8,032 nt of DNA from an uncultured Eggerthellaceae bacterium (GTDB lineage: Bacteria > Actinomycetota > Coriobacteriia > Coriobacteriales > Eggerthellaceae). Positions 5,563 through 8,032 of this stretch are shown here, piece by piece; position 1 is the stretch's first letter; every line of letters begins with the position of its first letter. Both the position numbers and the translations under genes were made by a program. Location of the stretch: the NCBI GenBank assembly GCA_946631805.1, contig CAMPAJ010000072.1:1-8032 (forward strand), read 5' to 3'. The notes under the pieces were generated by a model, which saw only the letters and a program-made list of their open reading frames with translations, did no database searches and was not told the origin of the DNA.

Positions 5563-6465
5563 TTAACGCCCAGTAAGCGCATGCGATGGCGAAACGTTGC
5601 GCAGCAACTCGGGATGGTCGAACAGCTGCGAGCAGAGCAAATCCTCTCGATCGAGCACGTGGTGCGCGCCATTTGCAAGATTATCGAAAAACCGCTCGAC
5701 GTACGTGCGGTCAGGCATTATGCCAGCTGCGGCGTTGCGATAGTTCGCCCGCACGAGCGCGTCGCGGAAATACCGCGCATGGAGCTCAAAGGGTTCGTTG
5801 CCAACATTGAACCCAAGTTCGCGCAGGTAAAGCGCCGAAAACACGGCGACGGTGCGCGTATTGCCCTCCTGGAAGGGGTGCACCTGCCACAGCAGAGCTA
5901 TAAATCGCGCAAATCGCTCTAGGCTGCTGCCCGTCATCGACGCGCTGTAGTCGCCGGCTTCGCGCTCCTCGTCGAACAAGTAGCGCAGCGACTGCTCCAC
6001 CAAAATTGGGTCAGCGTACAGCACGCTATCGCCATTGAGGATCTCTTCCTGCTTGACGAGCGCATCGAGCTTGTACTCGCCCGGACGGTACACCTCGCGC
6101 GGCAAATCGCGAAACAGCTCGCGATGAAGAATTGCCAATATGTTCGGCATCAGGGCAAACGTCCCGCGCGCCAGCACTTCCGCGATGCGCTGGCTCACGA
6201 GGTCGGCCTCCTTGCAGTTGCTCGCTCCTTCGTCGCATGCGCACCCGCCCTCGGCATGGTACGCGCGAACGAGCTCGCCCGTTTGAGCGAGCGTGCATGC
6301 GCCCCGCACGTACTGGTCGGCGACTTCGCGCAGGTAAGGCGACACTTCCAGCCCGTCGACCGCCTGCAGCCCGATGGCACACGCCCAGTAATGCCGACGC
6401 GCAGCTTCGTCGGTTAGCTCCTCTGAAGGCCTATAGGGCAGGCTGTCGAAACTATCGGCCGACAC
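5563..6465 (-). CDS. Fic family protein with fused VbhA-like antitoxin segment
   Basis: This 300-residue protein is a probable AMP-transferase (or related nucleotidyl-transferase) acting on a target hydroxyl. The Fic motif HPFQEGNTR gives His196 (catalytic base), Glu200, Asn202 and Arg204; threonine replaces the second glycine of HPFxEGNGR, as in many family members. Upstream lies FRDLPREVYRPGEYK (about 118-132) and the flap region ILNGDSVLYADP (about 142-153). Residues about 17-71 (AARRHYWACAIGLQAVDG, then LEVSPYLREVADQYVRG) resemble the small antitoxin VbhA, normally a separate protein, here in one chain. Its inhibitory motif S/TxxxEG reads Leu33-xxx-Asp37-Gly38, so autoinhibition may be weakened. 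A Cys-bearing linker (Cys75, 77, 84) joins the two parts. The GTG start has an excellent ribosome site. The Fic assignment is secure; the antitoxin alignment is by eye. Confidence 0.92.
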   Translation of the reverse strand: MSADSFDSLPYRPSEELTDEAARRHYWACAIGLQAVDGLEVSPYLREVADQYVRGACTLAQTGELVRAYHAEGGCACDEGASNCKEADLVSQRIAEVLARGTFALMPNILAILHRELFRDLPREVYRPGEYKLDALVKQEEILNGDSVLYADPILVEQSLRYLFDEEREAGDYSASMTGSSLERFARFIALLWQVHPFQEGNTRTVAVFSALYLRELGFNVGNEPFELHARYFRDALVRANYRNAAAGIMPDRTYVERFFDNLANGAHHVLDREDLLCSQLFDHPELLRNVSPSHALTGR

Positions 6466-6471
6466 AGCGTC

Positions 6472-6479
6472 ACCTCCTT
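6472..6479 (-). promoter_or_regulatory. Ribosome binding site fixing the Fic GTG start
   Basis: AAGGAGGT on the minus strand, six bases before GTG at 6465. This full-strength site supports the non-ATG start and implies efficient translation. Confidence 0.85.
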
Positions 6480-6500
6480 GAACGGCATTCGGCTCCGTTG

Positions 6501-6506
6501 ATTATA
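6501..6506 (-). promoter_or_regulatory. Candidate -10 element of the Fic gene
   Basis: A perfect TATAAT lies on the minus strand 35 bases upstream of the GTG, at a sensible distance for a short leader. No -35 match stands at 16-18 bases (TTGCCC is only 12 bases away), so the promoter would be weak or activator-dependent. Confidence 0.45.
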
Positions 6507-6649
6507 AAGCAGCAGAAAGGGCAAGGCGTCGGAGAGCCAGGGCGCCGGGACGCCGGGGCATCGAGGCGCCTCTAGCACGCATCGCCCAAAGCTTTCACCC
6601 CGAATGAGCACAAGAACGTTCCCGGCACTCATTCACACCAGATGCCAAT

Positions 6650-6676
6650 GTGCAAATGGTTACGACCCCATTTCAC
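6650..6676. repeat. Single degenerate REP-A unit
   Basis: This 27-base segment matches the REP-A unit at 4612-4638 with three mismatches and keeps the GTGCAAATGG start and the TACGACCCC centre. A ten-base fragment of the same family (CGACCCTTTT, 6680-6689) follows and overlaps the TAA stop of the membrane protein gene at 6688-6690. It looks like a decayed pair of which only one unit is still recognisable. Confidence 0.75.
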
Positions 6677-6687
6677 ATCCGACCCTT

Positions 6688-7302
6688 TTACGCATCCGTC
6701 GCATTGGGGCAGTGACCGCGGATGAAGCCGAGCACGAAATCGTAATCGTCGGGCTCGACGTAGACCTGGTTCTTGGTAAGTGGCTCGTTGACCTTGATGA
6801 CCCGCAGCGCCCGCGAGCCCTTGATGCTGCGCACAGCCGAAAAGTCGCTGGTAATCGAGTCGCGCGCGGACGTGAGGCCAACGCCCGCGAGGGTGGGACT
6901 ACCCGTCGTCAAGCCGGCGAGCACGTTGAGCGCGCTTACGACCTCGGCTTTCTTGTACTGTCTGGGAAGCTGTTGATGCGTTATGCCGGCGTCGTCCATC
7001 GTGAACACCACGCAGTACTTTCCGCCCTGCATGAGCGCGTAGACCACGTAACCGACCAGCGTCAACACAACGAACAGCAACGCCAGCCCGCCGCCGAGCT
7101 GCAGCGTGCCCAAAACGTCGGACGAATCAGCGTACCCGCGCGCCAAGTCGGGCACCAGCAATACCAGCAGAAAGACGACCAGCGCCACAACGATTCCCAG
7201 GAAGATCTTGAGGATGGTGAAAAGAATGGTCGGATTCGTGAACAGGTTAAACTCGTACACCCACCTGTACGCGCCCTTTTCGTCCCGCACTATGCTCGAC
7301 AT
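6688..7302 (-). CDS. Small two-helix membrane protein of unknown function
   Basis: The protein has 204 residues. Two hydrophobic helices lie at about 24-51 (ILFTILKIFLGIVVALVVF onward) and 67-91 (LGGGLALLFVVLTLVGYVVY). They are followed by a soluble domain of about 110 residues beginning GGKYCVVFTMDDAGITHQQ and ending VNEPLTKNQVYVEPDDYDFV. The shape, two helices then a beta-rich domain, recalls bacterial PH-like or YcxB-like membrane proteins, but I do not recognise the family with certainty. The ATG at 7302 is chosen because GGAGGT (7312-7317) stands nine bases upstream. A longer frame starting at 7374 would add 24 Gly/Ala-rich residues and has no such site. The gene lies alone between Fic and a divergent methyltransferase gene. 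A REP-A fragment touches its stop codon. Confidence 0.8.
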   Translation of the reverse strand: MSSIVRDEKGAYRWVYEFNLFTNPTILFTILKIFLGIVVALVVFLLVLLVPDLARGYADSSDVLGTLQLGGGLALLFVVLTLVGYVVYALMQGGKYCVVFTMDDAGITHQQLPRQYKKAEVVSALNVLAGLTTGSPTLAGVGLTSARDSITSDFSAVRSIKGSRALRVIKVNEPLTKNQVYVEPDDYDFVLGFIRGHCPNATDA

Positions 7303-7311
7303 AACCGCGCC

Positions 7312-7317
7312 ACCTCC
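7312..7317 (-). promoter_or_regulatory. Ribosome binding site deciding the membrane protein start
   Basis: GGAGGT on the minus strand, nine bases before the ATG at 7302. It lies inside the longer open frame that begins at 7374 and argues for the shorter protein. Confidence 0.7.
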
Positions 7318-7522
7318 GTCCCGAGGTCCGCCCGCACATGCTGCGATGGCTCGCCCGCCGTCGACGAGCCCCATACGCTAACGAACAATTCCCGAAAACT
7401 CGTACGTGCAGCAATAGTTTACACGTCATCAGGCCTAAACGGCACCGGCCGCGACGGCTTCGCGACCTAGTTTCCAGCGTTTCGTGACGTGCATAGCAAG
7501 GCTAACCCTTCTTTTGGGCGCT

Positions 7523-7547
7523 TTTAAGAAATAGGCGTTTTCTTAAA
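7523..7547. repeat. AT-rich inverted repeat in the divergent region
   Basis: TTTAAGAAA (7523-7531) and TTTCTTAAA (7539-7547) are perfect 9-base arms around a seven-base spacer. The placement between divergent genes suits an operator, but a T-rich hairpin of other function is equally possible. Confidence 0.5.
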
Positions 7548-7567
7548 TATGGGAATCGGAAACGCAA

Positions 7568-7602
7568 GATGTGTATTTGGGGTCAGACCCTAAATACACA
7601 TC
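7568..7602. repeat. REP-B palindrome, second copy with one arm substitution
   Basis: This has 17-base arms around a central A (7585), identical in the core 31 bases to 4685-4715 except for T in place of C at 7591. The substitution gives a G-T mismatch, which would be a G-U pair in the plus-strand transcript. The outermost bases differ from the first copy (G...C instead of A...T) yet still pair. It lies about 50 bases upstream of the methyltransferase ATG. Confidence 0.88.
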
Positions 7603-7603
7603 C

Positions 7604-7612
7604 TGATATACA
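7604..7612 (+). promoter_or_regulatory. Possible extended -10 for the methyltransferase gene
   Basis: TGATATACA fits the extended -10 pattern TG-N-TATAAT with two mismatches, about 40 bases upstream of the ATG. The -35 position would fall in the right half of the REP-B palindrome and shows no TTGACA match. Overlap with the palindrome could link its structure to promoter activity. Confidence 0.35.
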
Positions 7613-7652
7613 ATTCGCCTGTACACATTATTCCTGGCAGAGACGAGATTGT

Positions 7653-8032
7653 ATGAAAGCGATACCCACAGCAGAAGAATGGTGCGAGCTCGCGATGGCG
7701 ACGGCGGGTCCCGAAGCGACTTCGCCGGACTCGAGCCGCTGGGACGCGATGGCGCCGACCTACGCCCACAAGCCTCGACGCAGCGATTACCTGACGCAGC
7801 TGCAGGAGATGCTGGATGCGCGCCTGCGCCCTGGCGAGTCGGTGTTCGACATGGGCTGCGGCCCGGGCGTCATGGCGTTGCCGCTTGCGCGCGCGGGCCA
7901 CGACGTGGTGGCCGTCGATTTCTCGGACGGCATGCTCGCCCAGCTGGAAGCGTCGGTTGCCGCGGAGGGGCTCGAGGGAAAGGTGCGCGCGTTCAAGCGC
8001 GCATGGCAGGATGATTGGACGGACTTGCCCGT
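7653..8032 (+). CDS. Class I SAM-dependent methyltransferase, N-terminal part (runs off right edge)
   Basis: 126 codons are visible from the ATG at 7653. The S-adenosylmethionine site is clear: motif I VFDMGCGPGVMALPLARAGH (residues 64-83) with the GxGxG-like GCGPG, then VVAVDFSDGML with acidic Asp89 that would hold the ribose hydroxyls. The preceding SSRWDAMAPTYAHKPRRSDY segment is typical of small-molecule methyltransferases of this fold. The substrate cannot be told, because the specificity-bearing C-terminal half is outside the window. The ribosome site is weak (a GAGACGAG stretch seven or so bases upstream). It is the only plus-strand gene, divergent from the membrane protein gene. Another plus-strand frame starting at 7649 overlaps it but lacks these motifs. 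Confidence 0.88.
   Translation, partial: MKAIPTAEEWCELAMATAGPEATSPDSSRWDAMAPTYAHKPRRSDYLTQLQEMLDARLRPGESVFDMGCGPGVMALPLARAGHDVVAVDFSDGMLAQLEASVAAEGLEGKVRAFKRAWQDDWTDLP

Larger units (their letters stand above)
7303..7652. other. Divergent intergenic region (membrane protein / methyltransferase)
   Basis: This 350-base gap lies between two divergently transcribed genes. It holds the ribosome site of the membrane protein gene, an AT-rich inverted repeat (7523-7547), the second REP-B palindrome (7568-7602) and a possible extended -10 for the methyltransferase (7604-7612). I found no convincing promoter for the leftward gene and no additional coding sequence. Confidence 0.6.

Noticed and set aside
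6541..6570. GGCGCC repeated at both ends as a hairpin between Fic and the membrane protein
   Set aside because: Only six base pairs with an 18-base loop in a GC-rich stretch; expected by chance.
2483..7302. A single new defence or mobile system made of recombinase, MerR, Fic and membrane protein
   Set aside because: The genes have separate ribosome sites, gaps of 110-220 bases, an internal MerR promoter and repeats between them; nothing shows they act together.
7303..7374. Longer N-terminus for the membrane protein
   Set aside because: The extra 24 residues are Gly/Ala/Arg-rich, and the GGAGGT site stands before the internal ATG at 7302.
6604..7470. Plus-strand open frame (288 codons) opposite the membrane protein gene
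   Set aside because: It is antisense to a frame with two membrane helices and a good ribosome site; the protein is rich in Arg, His and Gln with no domain.
7649..8014. Plus-strand open frame starting four bases before the methyltransferase ATG
   Set aside because: It is shifted by frame; only the frame from 7653 gives the FDMGCGPG SAM-binding motif.

Overview
The window looks like part of a high-GC, Gram-positive-type chromosome. The signs are a class C (pilus-type) sortase followed by a secreted pilin-like protein, strong Shine-Dalgarno sequences with two GTG starts, and G/C-rich third codon positions in most genes. A gut actinobacterium of the Coriobacteriia/Eggerthellaceae kind fits best. 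That placement is an inference from gene style only. No rRNA, tRNA or species-specific marker is present.

Layout. All genes except the last lie on the minus strand. Left end (1-1923): a tight two-gene unit made of a class C sortase (526-1923) and, 27 bases downstream, a secreted pilin-like surface protein that runs off the left edge (498 to 1). This is probably the start of a pilus locus continuing outside the window. Bases 1924-2482 are AT-richer and have no convincing gene. Next comes a lone large serine recombinase (2483-4492) with an intact catalytic domain and an unusually expanded C-terminal half.

Middle (4567-4717): a cluster of palindromes. Two 27-base REP-like units of one family (REP-A) face each other in a BIME-like pair, followed by a 35-base perfect palindrome of a second family (REP-B). 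REP-B recurs at 7568-7602 and a single degenerate REP-A unit sits at 6650-6676. These repeats punctuate a block of three minus-strand genes: a TipA-type MerR regulator (4716-5450), a Fic protein with a fused VbhA-like antitoxin segment (5563-6465), and a small two-helix membrane protein (6688-7302).

Right end: a divergent, 350-base AT-richer intergenic region, then the 5' part of a class I SAM-dependent methyltransferase on the plus strand (7653 to the edge).

How they work together. Sortase and pilin are very likely one functional unit. The recombinase, MerR regulator, Fic protein, membrane protein and methyltransferase each appear to be separate transcription units, so no shared pathway is claimed. 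The regulator has a textbook 19-base-spaced MerR promoter with a dyad operator directly upstream, which predicts autoregulation. The most notable items are the two REP families abutting stop codons, the fused antitoxin with a degenerate inhibitory motif in the Fic protein, and the long acidic-then-basic cytoplasmic extension of the sortase.
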